DNA of 43,844 bases, taken from NCBI GenBank assembly GCA_964529265.1, contig CAZGVW010000286.1, positions 1-43,844 on the forward strand, written 5' to 3'. This document shows, piece by piece, positions 17,158 through 27,100 of this stretch. The notes under the pieces were generated by a model. That model searched no databases and had not been told where the DNA came from. It saw only the letters and a program-made list of their open reading frames with translations. Source of the stretch: CAZGVW01 sp964529265. Its GTDB lineage: Bacteria > Planctomycetota > Phycisphaerae > Phycisphaerales > UBA1924. The stretch's first letter is position 1; the number at the start of each line of letters is the position of its first letter. The translations under genes were made by a program, and so were the position numbers.

Positions 17158-17244
17158 GCTCCGAGTCTTGGGTGCCAGGCTTGCCTGTTTTTGGCGTGTG
17201 CGGCCTTCTGTAGCGAAGCCGCGGCGTGGGGGTTGTCGAGATTC

Positions 17245-18090
17245 CTAACCCGATTCCGAAGCATCCCTGGCCATGCTGGGTGGACAACCATACTCCCGCC
17301 TGAACCACGCCGTCATATGGCTGTGAGAGTGGAAACCCGCGGCCAACGCGGCGCGCGTCAGGCTCTCCTCGCCCTGCTCGATCATCTGCAGCACGATCGC
17401 AAGTCGGAGCCGCACGAGGTAGCGGTGCAGAGTCGCGCCAGTGTGCGCTTTGAAGTCCCGGCACAGCGTGCCGGCGGCACAGCCGACGGTCGACGCGATC
17501 TGGTCCAGGTCGATTCGCGAGCGGGCATGTGCAGCGAGGAACTCCTGGGCCAGGACGGCGCGATTTCGAGACGCGACACTCATCGTTGGGCGGCCGGTTG
17601 CCCCGAGCACACTCCAGACAAGAGCCAGTGCCGCTTCCCGCACTGCGAGCTGCTCGCCTTCCCGAACGGCGCGGAGCAGTCTCATGTGCAGCAACTTTGA
17701 ATGAGCCGCGAGCACGCGCTCCTTCCAGCCCCCGAAGGGCCAATCCGGCTTGCCGACGAGCCCCGTCGGACGGTCCTCGAGCAGGCTCTGGAGGCCGGGG
17801 GGCAACAGCCGGACCGTAGTTCCGCTGTTGGCTGCAGCGATGCCGTGCGACACGCGGAACTCCTCGCCTGGATTGAACAGCAGGGCGGTGTTCGGGTCAC
17901 CGACGGACGTCTCGCGCCCCCACGCCCGGATAAAGCTGCCACTCCGCATAATCTCGATCGCCGCCCGGGGGGCGTGAGCGTCGCGGTGACTGGCATGGAC
18001 GCCGGGCTGCCAGCGCGTGGCGATGACTTCGAAATCCGCGCAGCGGAAGAGCAAGGTGCGATCGAGGTCCGACGTGATCTGCACGGGCAT
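17245..18090 (-). CDS. AraC-family transcriptional regulator
   Basis: The 281-residue product has a cupin-like N-terminal sensor (residues 1-100, including HASHRDAHAPRAAIEIMRSG and LLFNPGEEFRVSHG). Its C-terminal AraC DNA-binding domain covers about 180-275 with two helix-turn-helix units (IDLDQIASTVGCAAGTLCRD and LTRAALAAGFHSHSHMTAWF). The ligand is unknown. It is divergent from the S41-like gene with an 81-bp gap, so it probably controls that gene and itself. The start at 18090 has AAGGAT three bases upstream, which is closer than ideal. It lies just outside the copper island's right boundary. Confidence 0.85.
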   Translation of the reverse strand: MPVQITSDLDRTLLFRCADFEVIATRWQPGVHASHRDAHAPRAAIEIMRSGSFIRAWGRETSVGDPNTALLFNPGEEFRVSHGIAAANSGTTVRLLPPGLQSLLEDRPTGLVGKPDWPFGGWKERVLAAHSKLLHMRLLRAVREGEQLAVREAALALVWSVLGATGRPTMSVASRNRAVLAQEFLAAHARSRIDLDQIASTVGCAAGTLCRDFKAHTGATLHRYLVRLRLAIVLQMIEQGEESLTRAALAAGFHSHSHMTAWFRREYGCPPSMARDASESG

Positions 18091-18171
18091 GATCCTTATT
18101 GACGCGCGCGGCGTCGTCTTCCGTCACGATCCTGATAGCCGGCCTCGCCCGACTGCGGCATACTCAGCCCC

Positions 18172-19911
18172 ATGAACACACCAGCCATGCGTCGTCCTCT
18201 GCGAAACCGGGCCGGAGTACAGCGCCGGGCGATCAGCCCATCCCTCGTCGCGGCAGTGCTTCTGCTCGTGACGATCCCAGCGCGGACATCCAAGGGCGGT
18301 CCGACCTCGCTCGAAGCGATCCTCGACAATCTCTACGAACGCGGCATCGAGACATGCGACCAGGGCCGGTGGGAGGAGGCGCTGCGCGTTCATGAACGCC
18401 TCACCCGCCTGGATCCGGACTACGGCTTCGGGTGGATGGGGCTGGGATGGTCGCGGCAGTACACGGGCGACTGGCAGGGCGCGATCGATGCGTATCGCCG
18501 AGTCTTGGCGCTCGGCGGCATGTCCGCTTCCCGGGTGCACCGGCACATGGCGGAGTGTCTGGCGCGACAGGGGGATGCAGCGGGGGCCCTGAACGAGTTG
18601 GCCGCGGCCGTGGACGGCGGCCTGCCGAATCTGCGCGCTGTCCTCACGCTGGACGCGTTTCATGTGCTCGCGGCCGATCCGAAGTTCGGCACGCGATTGC
18701 GTGAGTTGTGCAACGACGTCGATACGTCCGCGATGTCGCGCTCGCAGGGATGGGGCACGGACCTCCGCATTCTCGGGAAGGAAGTGCGGCGGATGATCTA
18801 CAACGCGCCCGTCACGCTGCCGCGCGCGGGATTCGAGGACGGGCTGCGGGAGATCGAGGGGATGATCGGCAGCGTCCCTGATGCGGTGCTCGAGGTTGCG
18901 ATCATGAAACTCGTCCGGCGGCTTGGTGATGGTCACACGTCGGCACGGCCCGCGGATGAACAGGCAGCGCCCGTCCTGCTCTATCGGTTTGAGGACGGGT
19001 TTTACGTGACAGGTGCGGACACAGCGCATCGCGATCTGGTGTGGTCCCGGGTGGTGGCCGTGGAGGGGCGCGAGCCCGACGAAGTGCTCAAGACGCTTGG
19101 CGCCGTCGTGTCGCAGGACAACCCCATGGGCCTCCTGAACCAGGGCATGGCGATGATGCGCTCGCCGCGGATTCTGAACGGGCTCGGTTTGGCTCCCGAT
19201 GATCAGCGCCTGCGGCTTGTCGTCGATGATTTCCGCGGAAGCCGGCGCGAAGTGACCATTGAGAAGTCTCCCGCGATGAGCGTAATTGAGCGGACGCCTC
19301 CAGGAGTCGAGGCGGCTCTGCCGGTGCACATGAGACGGCGTTCGGAGCTGTACTGGTTCGAGAAGCTCGAGGATGCGCCGATCATCTACTTTCAATACAA
19401 CGGCTGCGCCGAGACGGAGGGGCGCCCCCTCGCGGAGTTTGCGCGTGAACTCGTCCATGCCATCGAATCCCCGGATGTCCGCGCCTTGGTCGTGGACCTT
19501 CGCTGGAACGGTGGAGGCAACCTGTTCACCAGCCGACCCCTGCTCCGGGAAGTCCTCGGCTGTCGCAAGCTCGCCGCACCAGGCGCCTTGTTTGTGATCG
19601 CTGGAAGATGCACCTTCTCCGCCGGGATGGTTTTCGCGGCCCAGCTCGAAAGGCACACGCCCGCGATCTTCGTAGGAGAACCAACCGGCTCTTCTCCGAA
19701 CTTCGTCGGGGAGACGAACCCCTCAACCCTGCCGTACAGCGGCATGCGGCTGAGTGTCTCGAATCTGTACTGGCAGACATCGACGGCTCAGGACACGCGC
19801 CCTTGGATCTCGCCGAAGATTCGCGCGCCGATGACGTTTGCGCACTGGAGCGAGGGCCGCGACGAAGCGCTTGAGGCAATCAAAGCATATCTGATCGCCG
19901 GTGGGAAGTGA
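18172..19911 (+). CDS. Secreted TPR protein with S41 peptidase-like domain
   Basis: This 579-residue protein has an N-terminal signal or anchor (about 17-43), two or three TPR motifs (about 55-140, including WEEALRVHERLTRLDPDYGF), and a C-terminal domain of the S41 (tail-specific protease) fold. Family hallmarks are DLRWNGGGN from D442 and the nucleophile region CTFSAGM with S483. In CtpA-type members a catalytic lysine follows the serine by about 25 residues. Here that position falls in GEPTGSSPN and no lysine is present, so the protein may use a different dyad or be inactive. A -10-like CATACT ends 7 bases before the ATG. It is divergent from the AraC gene, which may control it. Confidence 0.75.
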   Translation: MNTPAMRRPLRNRAGVQRRAISPSLVAAVLLLVTIPARTSKGGPTSLEAILDNLYERGIETCDQGRWEEALRVHERLTRLDPDYGFGWMGLGWSRQYTGDWQGAIDAYRRVLALGGMSASRVHRHMAECLARQGDAAGALNELAAAVDGGLPNLRAVLTLDAFHVLAADPKFGTRLRELCNDVDTSAMSRSQGWGTDLRILGKEVRRMIYNAPVTLPRAGFEDGLREIEGMIGSVPDAVLEVAIMKLVRRLGDGHTSARPADEQAAPVLLYRFEDGFYVTGADTAHRDLVWSRVVAVEGREPDEVLKTLGAVVSQDNPMGLLNQGMAMMRSPRILNGLGLAPDDQRLRLVVDDFRGSRREVTIEKSPAMSVIERTPPGVEAALPVHMRRRSELYWFEKLEDAPIIYFQYNGCAETEGRPLAEFARELVHAIESPDVRALVVDLRWNGGGNLFTSRPLLREVLGCRKLAAPGALFVIAGRCTFSAGMVFAAQLERHTPAIFVGEPTGSSPNFVGETNPSTLPYSGMRLSVSNLYWQTSTAQDTRPWISPKIRAPMTFAHWSEGRDEALEAIKAYLIAGGK

Positions 19912-19945
19912 CTGCCCCTTCATCCAGCTATCCCACGCGCGCGTT

Positions 19946-19970
19946 GTTCGAGTCCCGTCCGCCTCGCTTC
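19946..19970 (+). repeat. Third copy of the tRNA-Asp 3' end (25 bp)
   Basis: Identical to 5785-5809 (from the T stem to four bases past the discriminator). Matching stops abruptly on both sides. It is followed at once by a terminator hairpin, as expected if this was the original 3' flank of the tRNA-Asp gene before insertion. Confidence 0.8.
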
Positions 19971-19995
19971 AACGGCCCCTTCTGGGGCCGTTTTC
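19971..19995 (+). terminator. Rho-independent terminator, probably the ancestral tRNA-Asp terminator
   Basis: AACGGCCCC (19971-19979) pairs perfectly with GGGGCCGTT (19984-19992) over 9 bp around TTCT, followed by TTCG within a T-rich run. It lies directly after the third tRNA fragment. It can end the S41-like transcript now and the tRNA transcript in an uninterrupted chromosome. Confidence 0.75.
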
Positions 19996-20090
19996 GTTGT
20001 GAAGCCGGGCCGGTTCGCAAGCGCCTCGACGCCTCACGCGATCGTCGTCCCAGAGGACCGGAGATCGCCGAGCGTCCACTCCTAGTCCGC

Positions 20091-20633
20091 CTACGCCCGA
20101 GGTCTGGAGCCGCTGATCGGGTCGTTCGCGCGCGGCCTGGCGCGGAAGAACAGCCCCGCAATCTTCTCCTTCCCCAGCACGCGCCCCAGCTCCTTGACCG
20201 CAAAGAAGGGAATGAGCGCCACGAAGACGACGATGACGTTCGCCAGGACTTCATGGCGCCCCTTCCGCTGGATCTCCGCAACCCCGTCAAGGAACCCCTC
20301 CCCGCTCAGCAGGCCCCTGATCCCGTGCTCGACGATCTTGAAGACGACGACGAAGACGCAGAACACGGCCGACTTGTAGAGCGTGGGGTAGATCAGCGGC
20401 CTGGTCTCCAGCCCCCGCGCGATCCGGAGCATGCTCCCGATCATGATCACCTTGCCCAGCACCAGCGCTTGAATGAGCGCCACGCCGTACTGCGTGTACA
20501 CGATGTCATGCCCGGCCAGCAGAAGCCTCCGGTATATCGTGAAGGAGCCGAACACGAGCGTCAGATAGACGACGTTGAGCCCGTACTCCATCAGTTCGCG
20601 CCGCACCCTCGCTTTGACGCCGCTCGTGGTCAT
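20091..20633 (-). CDS. Small integral membrane protein, function unknown
   Basis: I do not recognise a family. The 180-residue product has about four hydrophobic segments: near 17-35 (NVVYLTLVFGSFTIY), 48-68 (YGVALIQALVLGKVIMIG), 85-105 (SAVFCVFVVVFKIVEHGI) and 130-148 (VLANVIVVFVALIPFF). A basic C-terminal tail follows. No catalytic or transport motif is visible. The ribosome-binding site AAGGAGG precedes ATG 20633. It stands alone on the minus strand, and the next upstream gene (DinB-like) starts far enough away for a separate promoter. It lies just outside the outer tRNA fragment, in presumed core chromosome. Confidence 0.8.
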   Translation of the reverse strand: MTTSGVKARVRRELMEYGLNVVYLTLVFGSFTIYRRLLLAGHDIVYTQYGVALIQALVLGKVIMIGSMLRIARGLETRPLIYPTLYKSAVFCVFVVVFKIVEHGIRGLLSGEGFLDGVAEIQRKGRHEVLANVIVVFVALIPFFAVKELGRVLGKEKIAGLFFRARPRANDPISGSRPRA

Positions 20634-20729
20634 TTCGGGCCTCCTTCGGATTCACAGCGCCTCCCTGAGCCCGTCACGCGGCGAACACGGCAGAGATCTG
20701 CGTGCCCCTGGAATCGCCAGGCGCCGCCC

Positions 20730-21254
20730 TCATGACGGCGGCGCATCCCGGCGATCGAACATGAGCGCATTGAAATCGAGATCTTCGACCTCCACTCCGA
20801 GATGCCTCAGCATGTTCATGGCCTGGGCGCGGTGGTGCACTTCGTGCAGCGCCAGTTGCGTGAAGAGGTCGGCCGGCGACGTCGTGACGAGCATGCGCCG
20901 CCCGTCGTCCTGCACGACCGTGTACTGAGCCTTCGCGCTCCAGTCGCCCACAGCCTTCAACGCAGCGCGCGTCTCGCCCGCCTGCTCCACCCACTTCGCC
21001 TCCAGCGCCGTGAAGGGCGGCGGGCTCTCCTGCCGGATCGGCCACTGGTCATACGGCGGCACGTCGCGCTCCGTCATCCGCTGCACGTAGTACCACTCGC
21101 TGATCATGACGTGCGTCAGCGTCCGCCCGAGCGTCCCCGGCCCGATCGGGAACTCGCGCGCATACGCCTCCGCGCCCAGCGGGCGCACCCAGTCGAGCAC
21201 GCGCCGCCGCGTAAGCGCGAGGTAGTCGTAGACTTTGAGTGGATCCCCGATCAC
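20730..21254 (-). CDS. DinB/YfiT-like four-helix metalloprotein
   Basis: The 174-residue protein has the DinB-superfamily fold, a four-helix bundle with a three-histidine metal site: H48 (TLTHVMISEWYY), H137 and H141 (ALHEVHHRAQAMNMLRHLGV). Relatives include thiol-dependent transferases (bacillithiol or mycothiol S-transferases) and DNA-damage-induced proteins, so a detoxifying transferase is possible, but the substrate cannot be read from sequence. AAGGGGGA precedes the start codon at 21254. It lies between the membrane protein and the sulfatase on the same strand. Confidence 0.85.
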   Translation of the reverse strand: MIGDPLKVYDYLALTRRRVLDWVRPLGAEAYAREFPIGPGTLGRTLTHVMISEWYYVQRMTERDVPPYDQWPIRQESPPPFTALEAKWVEQAGETRAALKAVGDWSAKAQYTVVQDDGRRMLVTTSPADLFTQLALHEVHHRAQAMNMLRHLGVEVEDLDFNALMFDRRDAPPS

Positions 21255-21307
21255 ACGTCCCCCTTGCGGCGCCGAAGCGCGCTCTTCTCCGATCCTGCCT
21301 GAATCCT

Positions 21308-23689
21308 CTATTTCAAATTGATCGTGACCTGATGAACGCGGCCGTTGAACCGGCTCGCCTCTTCGCCCCCGTAGTCCGGCGAGACCGGCGTCTCCCGATC
21401 GATGCCCACGTTCGCGCTCTCATCCGCCGACCAGACGCAGCATTGCGTCCGCTCGATCTTCGCGGAGCCGACGGGCTTGCCGTTGATCGAGATCGTCGCC
21501 GTGCCGCCCGCGCCCACCTTGTGGGCCGAGCCCGCTGCGCCGTCATAGGCGAAATCGAGCGTCACCGTCGCCTTGCCCCGGGGCAGCGCCGTGTCCGCCG
21601 CCACGCTGTACTGCGCAAGGCCCAGGAAGTTGTACATGTACACCGGCCTGCCGTTCTTCACGTACAGGCTCCAGCCGCCGAAGCGGCCGCCCTGGCTCAC
21701 GAGCACGCCGTTCGCCGTCGCGCCGGGCGATTCGATGTCCGCCACGATCTGGAACGACGTGTTCTTGGTGTCGATGAAGCCGTTCTCCATGAGGAAGCCC
21801 GCGCCCTCGTACAGCGTGATCGAGCGCCGATCGCCCATCAGGTCCGGCCGGCCCGCCGACCTGGCGTCGAGGCGCTCAGTCCGGCGGTCATCGAGCGGCA
21901 GCGCCTGGTATTTCACCGCCTCCGCGAGGAACAACTCCTGCAACTCGCGCAGTTTGTCCGGATATCGCGCCGCAAGATCCTCCGACATGCTGAAATCCTG
22001 CGCAACGTGGTACAACTCCCACACGTCCTGAGTGAGCGGATGGCGAGGCTTCGACTCCCACGGCGCCACGTGCACCGTGCCCGCGAACCACCCCTCGTTG
22101 TAGATGCCGCGGTTGCCGAGGATCTCGAAATACTGAACCAGGTGGCGATCCGCGGCGTCCGCCTCGTCCCACGAGTAGAGCATGCTCACGCCCTCGATCG
22201 GCCGCTGCTCCACGCCGTTCACGACACGAGGCTCAGGCAGGCCGATCGCCTCCAGCACCGTCGGCGCAACGTCGATGAAGTGGTGCCACTGCGGGCGCAA
22301 CTGGCTCTTCGCCTTGATCCCCTTCGGCCAGTGAACCACCATGCCCTGGCGAGTGCCGCCGTAGTTCGCGGGCACCTGCTTGGTCCACATGAAGGGCGAA
22401 TCGAAGCACACCGCCCATCCCGCGGCCATGTGTGGATACGTCTCGGGGCCGCCCCAGGCGTCATAGTACTTCATCATGTCGGAGACGGACTCTGCAACGC
22501 CGTTGAAGTACGTCATCTCGCTGAACAAGCCGTTCATGCCGCCCTCGGCGCTCGTGCCGTTATCGCCGGCGATGTAGAAGATGATCGTGTTGTCGAGGTC
22601 GCCGATGGCGTCAATCGCATCGATGAGCCGGCCGATCTCGTGGTCGGTCATGTCCACGAACGCCGCGAAGACCTCCGCCTGCCGCGCGAACAGCCTCTTC
22701 TCGTCGGCTGAGAGATCGGCCCAGTCCTTGATCGCCTCCGGCTTGTCGGCCAGTTTCGTGCCGGGGGGGAGCAGGCCCATCTTCATCTGGTTGTCGTAGA
22801 TCCGCTTGCGGACCACGTCCCAGCCCTCGTCGAACTTGCCCTTGTACTTCTGGATGTATGACTGCGGCACGTGGTGCGGCGCGTGCGCAGCGCCGGGCGC
22901 GTAGTAGACGAAGAACGGCTTGTCCGGCGTGAGCGATTGCTGAATCTCGATCCACTCGATCGCCTTCTCCGTCATGTCGGTGAGAAAGTGGTAGTTCGGG
23001 TCGCCCTTCGCCGGATCGTCAACCGGCGTGAGGCCGTCGTAGATCATGGGCGACCACTGGTTGGTTTCGCCGCCCAGGAAGCCGTAGAACCTGTCGAATC
23101 CGCGGAAGGTGGGCCATCGTGTGAACGGGCCGGAAGGGCTCGTCTCCCATGTCGCCGTCAGGTGGTCCTTGCCGAAATGCGCGGTGCTGTAGCCGTTCAG
23201 GCGCAGCGTCTCCGGCAGCATGGCGCACGACTGCGGAATCATGCCCGTCTGCCCGGGGAACGAGGTCGCAATCTCGGTGATCGAGCCCATGTTCACGGTG
23301 TGATGGTTCCGCCCCGTCAGCAGCGCCGCGCGAGAGGGCGAGCACAGCGCCGTCGAATGGAACTGGTTGTACCGCAGGCCCCCCTGCGCGAGACGATCGA
23401 ACGTCGGCGTCGGAATCACGCCGCCGAACGTGCTCGTGCCGCCGAATCCCAGGTCGTCGATCAGGATGATCAGCACGTTCGGCGCGCCCTTCGGCGTCTC
23501 CACCTCGAACACTGGCGGCGCCGTGGCGTCGCGCGCATCGAGCGTGGTGATGGCCGGCCGCCACGGCGCCTTGATCGGCAGTTCCTGACGGTCCACGGGC
23601 GCGGCCTCCTGGGCCCCGGACGCCTGCGAGCACCATACGGCCGCGGCCACGCCGCCAAGGGCCAGCCGATTCACGAGTGTGCGCTGCAT
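21308..23689 (-). CDS. Secreted formylglycine-dependent sulfatase (arylsulfatase family)
   Basis: A 793-residue exported type I sulfatase, which hydrolyses sulfate esters. The signal peptide is MQRTLVNRLALGGVAAAVWC and following residues. The catalytic domain starts with the metal-binding strand LIILIDDLGFGG. The formylglycine motif CSPSR (C116) lies in ALCSPSRAALLTGRNHH, so an FGE or anSME-type maturase elsewhere must convert the cysteine. A C-terminal beta-rich region of about 190 residues follows. The start at 23689 was chosen for GAGGAGGA upstream and the signal peptide. The frame is open to 23818 without these features. Planctomycetes often carry many sulfatases for sulfated polysaccharides, but this one resembles the arylsulfatase branch and its substrate is unknown. 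Confidence 0.93.
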   Translation of the reverse strand: MQRTLVNRLALGGVAAAVWCSQASGAQEAAPVDRQELPIKAPWRPAITTLDARDATAPPVFEVETPKGAPNVLIILIDDLGFGGTSTFGGVIPTPTFDRLAQGGLRYNQFHSTALCSPSRAALLTGRNHHTVNMGSITEIATSFPGQTGMIPQSCAMLPETLRLNGYSTAHFGKDHLTATWETSPSGPFTRWPTFRGFDRFYGFLGGETNQWSPMIYDGLTPVDDPAKGDPNYHFLTDMTEKAIEWIEIQQSLTPDKPFFVYYAPGAAHAPHHVPQSYIQKYKGKFDEGWDVVRKRIYDNQMKMGLLPPGTKLADKPEAIKDWADLSADEKRLFARQAEVFAAFVDMTDHEIGRLIDAIDAIGDLDNTIIFYIAGDNGTSAEGGMNGLFSEMTYFNGVAESVSDMMKYYDAWGGPETYPHMAAGWAVCFDSPFMWTKQVPANYGGTRQGMVVHWPKGIKAKSQLRPQWHHFIDVAPTVLEAIGLPEPRVVNGVEQRPIEGVSMLYSWDEADAADRHLVQYFEILGNRGIYNEGWFAGTVHVAPWESKPRHPLTQDVWELYHVAQDFSMSEDLAARYPDKLRELQELFLAEAVKYQALPLDDRRTERLDARSAGRPDLMGDRRSITLYEGAGFLMENGFIDTKNTSFQIVADIESPGATANGVLVSQGGRFGGWSLYVKNGRPVYMYNFLGLAQYSVAADTALPRGKATVTLDFAYDGAAGSAHKVGAGGTATISINGKPVGSAKIERTQCCVWSADESANVGIDRETPVSPDYGGEEASRFNGRVHQVTINLK

Positions 23690-23840
23690 GATTGAAGTCC
23701 TCCTCATTCGCGGTCCCGGATCCCAGATCGTATTCACACCGCCCGACACCAAAGGGGGGCCATCGTACCCGCTGGGGGGGCATCCCTTGACCCTGCGGCG
23801 CCGGAACCCGCTCCCCATTCGGGCGGCGTCAAAGGCGAGC

Positions 23841-23945
23841 CTCTACCCAAAGGGCCGGAAGACCATGTTTGTGCGCGCCCAACACGTCATTGCGCACAGG
23901 CGAGGTGGGCCAACTTTGTCCGCCAAGGCGAGAAAAAACTTGAGA
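23841..23945 (+). repeat. Interspersed repeat, copy A
   Basis: The stretch beginning CTCTACCCAAAGGGCCGGAA is repeated at 28842. The first 25 bases are identical, and similarity continues for about 100 bases through GTTTGTGCGCGC, then AAC.CGTCA.TGCGC, to an A-rich run. The copies flank the large helicase gene in direct orientation. The rest of the 23690-24139 gap shows no gene. Confidence 0.7.
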
Positions 23946-24139
23946 AACTTCAGATGCTCGCCCGGGCGGGCCGGGGGGGCGGGCCTCGACCCGACGCCGA
24001 TGATCGGCGCCGCTTCGAGGACAAGAGAATCTCTGAGAGTCCAGGACGATCCGCGGACCTGCCTGCTTCGCAATATCGAGCTTCACGCTCTCAAGGGTTG
24101 AACGCGAACCCCACCTAGTCCGCCGCGCCATCTCCCGGC

Positions 24140-27100
24140 TCAAGGGGTCCAAGTTCGGATCGCCTCCGGATCCTCGTCGGTCGAAAGATGGCGTCGCACG
24201 CTTTCGCCGATGGAGGCTTCGACTCCGACCACGTCTCGGAACACGGCGGGCGCCCAGGCGCGGTGCAGCTCCCATCCCTGCGAGTGGAGAATCTCCGCGC
24301 GGAACAACTCCCATTCCACGGGATCCGCCGCGCCGCGGAAGCGAGTCATATCCGTGAGCACACCGATCGTGACGTCATCGGGGCGCACCGGATGGTCGAC
24401 CGCAATATCGACACAGAATCCATCGTTGCCCCAGGACACCTCGTTGCCCATGCCCGCTCTGGCGAGGCGCATCGCCAGCGCCAAGGAAAAGGCAGAATCA
24501 TGCGCGCCCGGGCGGCGCCGCGCGGCGGGGACGGGCGCGCCGCGCGAACGCTCCCGCTCTGCATGCGCCTCTTCGTACGCCTCGCCAAGCCGCTCCGCAT
24601 ACTGAAGGTAGGAGAACAGGAGCCACGCCCCGCCGGGCGCCTGGCCCTCGGGAACGGGCGGCAGCGCGCGGTAGTGTTCAGGCGGGATCGACGTCACAAG
24701 GTGCACCTCTTCGCGCGCCCGGGTCACGAGAACATTAAGGCGGCGCCCGCCTCCTGGTCGCAGCAAGGGTCCGAAGCGCCGGTAGAAGCGGCCCGACGGG
24801 TCTGGGCCGTAGGTCGTCGAGATGATGATGTGATCCCGCTCATCGCCTTGCACGTTCTCGAGGTTCTTGACGAAGAGCCCTTCGAACGAGCCATCCCCGC
24901 GTCGGACGCGCGCCTGCGCCAACTGGCGCCCGAACGTCGGATCACTCTCTGCCGCGTCGTCGAGGTGATCGAGGATGAGGTCGCGCTGCACAACGTTGAA
25001 ACACGCGACGCCGATCGAAGGCGGGTTCGCCCGGCGCAGCAGGTCGTGGACGATCTGGACCACCCGCTCCGCCTCGATCGGATTCTGTCCATCCCTGTAC
25101 ACGCCGCGAACCGGGATGAGCGAGAGCGGCGCAAACCGCGTCCGGTTCTTGGGGTGGCCGGGAATCGCCTGAAGCCGCGAGGAATAGAACTGCCCGTTGC
25201 TGAACTCGATCAGGTCGGCGTTTCGCGATCGGTAGTGCACGTCCAGATGTGATTGCTCGATCTCGATGCTCAGCGCTGCACCGAGCAGATCCTCGATGCC
25301 GCTCTGCTGCGCTTCGAACAAGTCCTGATCGGTCTGGATCTCGTCATCCTCCGAGGCGACGACGGCGGATTCGAAGAACCGCGTCGGCGGGAGCTGCTTC
25401 GGATCGCCGGCGACCACGACTCTGCGCCCGCGCGTCAGCACCGGCAGCGCCTCTTCCAGCCTGCACTGCGACGCTTCGTCAAAGATCACGAGATCGAACA
25501 TCTGCTCGCGCGGGAACACCTGCGCAACCGTCTCCGGGCTCGCCATCCACGCAGGGCGGAGGTCGAAGAGCGGGTCGCCGCCCTCGATGCCGCGGCCGTG
25601 CTGGACAACCTGACGAAGGCGCATGGCGCGTCGGCCCCGCGTCAGCAGGCGGCGCTTGAGCTCCGCTCCCATCGAGTTGAGGCGCGAACCGGTCGCGGCC
25701 AGCAGCCGCTCCCGCTGCGTTGTGACCCAACGGCTCGCGACCGCGCTCCGCACGAGATCCATCTTCTCGTGCTGGAGGATCGCGATGCGCGCCAGAGCGC
25801 TCTCGATCCGGCGGCCATCCAGACGCTGAAGAGTCGGATTGCCCGAAAGGCGTCTGCTGATCTCAGCCTCCAGGTGGGCTCGGCGGAGGGCCGCCCAGCC
25901 CTCCTCCGGCCCCGCCTCCGCTGCGAGTAGGCGCTGAACTCCCACGGCCAGCGGCGCAGGGAGTGATGCCGCCATGTCATTCACACGAAGGATGGCTTCG
26001 AGTGCGCCGAACCGATCGGTGAGCGCCTGAAAGAGGGGCCGTAGCGGCTTGTGGCGGCATGCCTCGAGGCGCACTGAATCGGCCCATTCCGGCCTGAACA
26101 ATCCCGTTGAGGAAATCGCGCCGAACAGCGAGGAGAGCGCCGCGACGCGCTTCGGCGCTGCCCGAAGCCCGGCAATCGCCGCTTCCGCCGGCGCTGTCCC
26201 GCGCATCGCCTCTCGAACCATGGCGCCGGTGTCCCCCGTGGTGGCCATCCCATCCGCGCGCGCGAGCAATGCCAGCGCCGCGGCATGCCGGTCAAACGCC
26301 GCGAGAAGATCGGCGCGCCCGGACGCGCCCTGACCGTCTGTGGCGCCCGCCTGGTCGAGCGCCGCGGCAACGATCAACTCGGCGCGCGCAGCGCGCAGCG
26401 CGCGGTCGACCCGTCCCGCCGATTCCGGGCTCAGCGGCAGTCCGAATCGGGCCACCACCTCTCGGCCGCGCCGCTTCGCGCCGAACGCCGCGAACGACCA
26501 CCAGCGCGAAGCGCTGGCGCTGTACCTCGCGAGCGAAGCCAAGTCGGATGCCAGCGCGGTGGGCACGAGCGGCGTCGTCCGCAAGACGAGATCGATCTCG
26601 GGGTCAGGCTGCGACTGCCGCAACAGTTCGGCGCTCTCCCGGACGGGCTCAAGCGCGGACCACGCCCTCGCGGCGTCTCCCCTTGGGGCATCGGCCCAGC
26701 GCTGGCGGATCGTCGCCGGAACGCGCTGCATCACACTCTCGAGTTCATCCGCCAGACGCCGCGACCCCTCCGCCTGTTCTTCGAGCGCGCAGCCGGGGTC
26801 GAGCGGCGGCAAACCGGGCGCAATCGACTGATCGGCGGCTTCACTGGCTCGCAGACACGCGCCAAGCCGGCTGCGCAGCGTCTCGCCGGAAGTGTGCAGC
26901 AGTTCATCAAGGCCGAGTCCAGCGGCGTCAACCCATGGGTTGCTCGCGAACTCGACCTCCCTCGCGCGCTCGAGCACGTCGCGCACATCAACCTCACACC
27001 CTCGGAGTTCATCCGGACCCATATCGGCGAGCGCGCCCGACGCCAGAGCGATTGAGGGATCGACTTCGATGCCGAGCCAGCGGCCCACCAGGTCGTGGAA

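Larger units (their letters stand above)
17158..19970. mobile_element. Candidate second (outer) insertion at the same tRNA
   Basis: This 2.8-kb segment lies between the 47-bp core at 17111-17157 and a 25-bp exact copy of the last part of the tRNA at 19946-19970. It would be an older or tandem insert sharing the tRNA-Asp target. It holds an AraC-family regulator and an S41-like protein, and no integrase is seen, so it may be a decayed or passively mobilised remnant. Confidence 0.5.
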
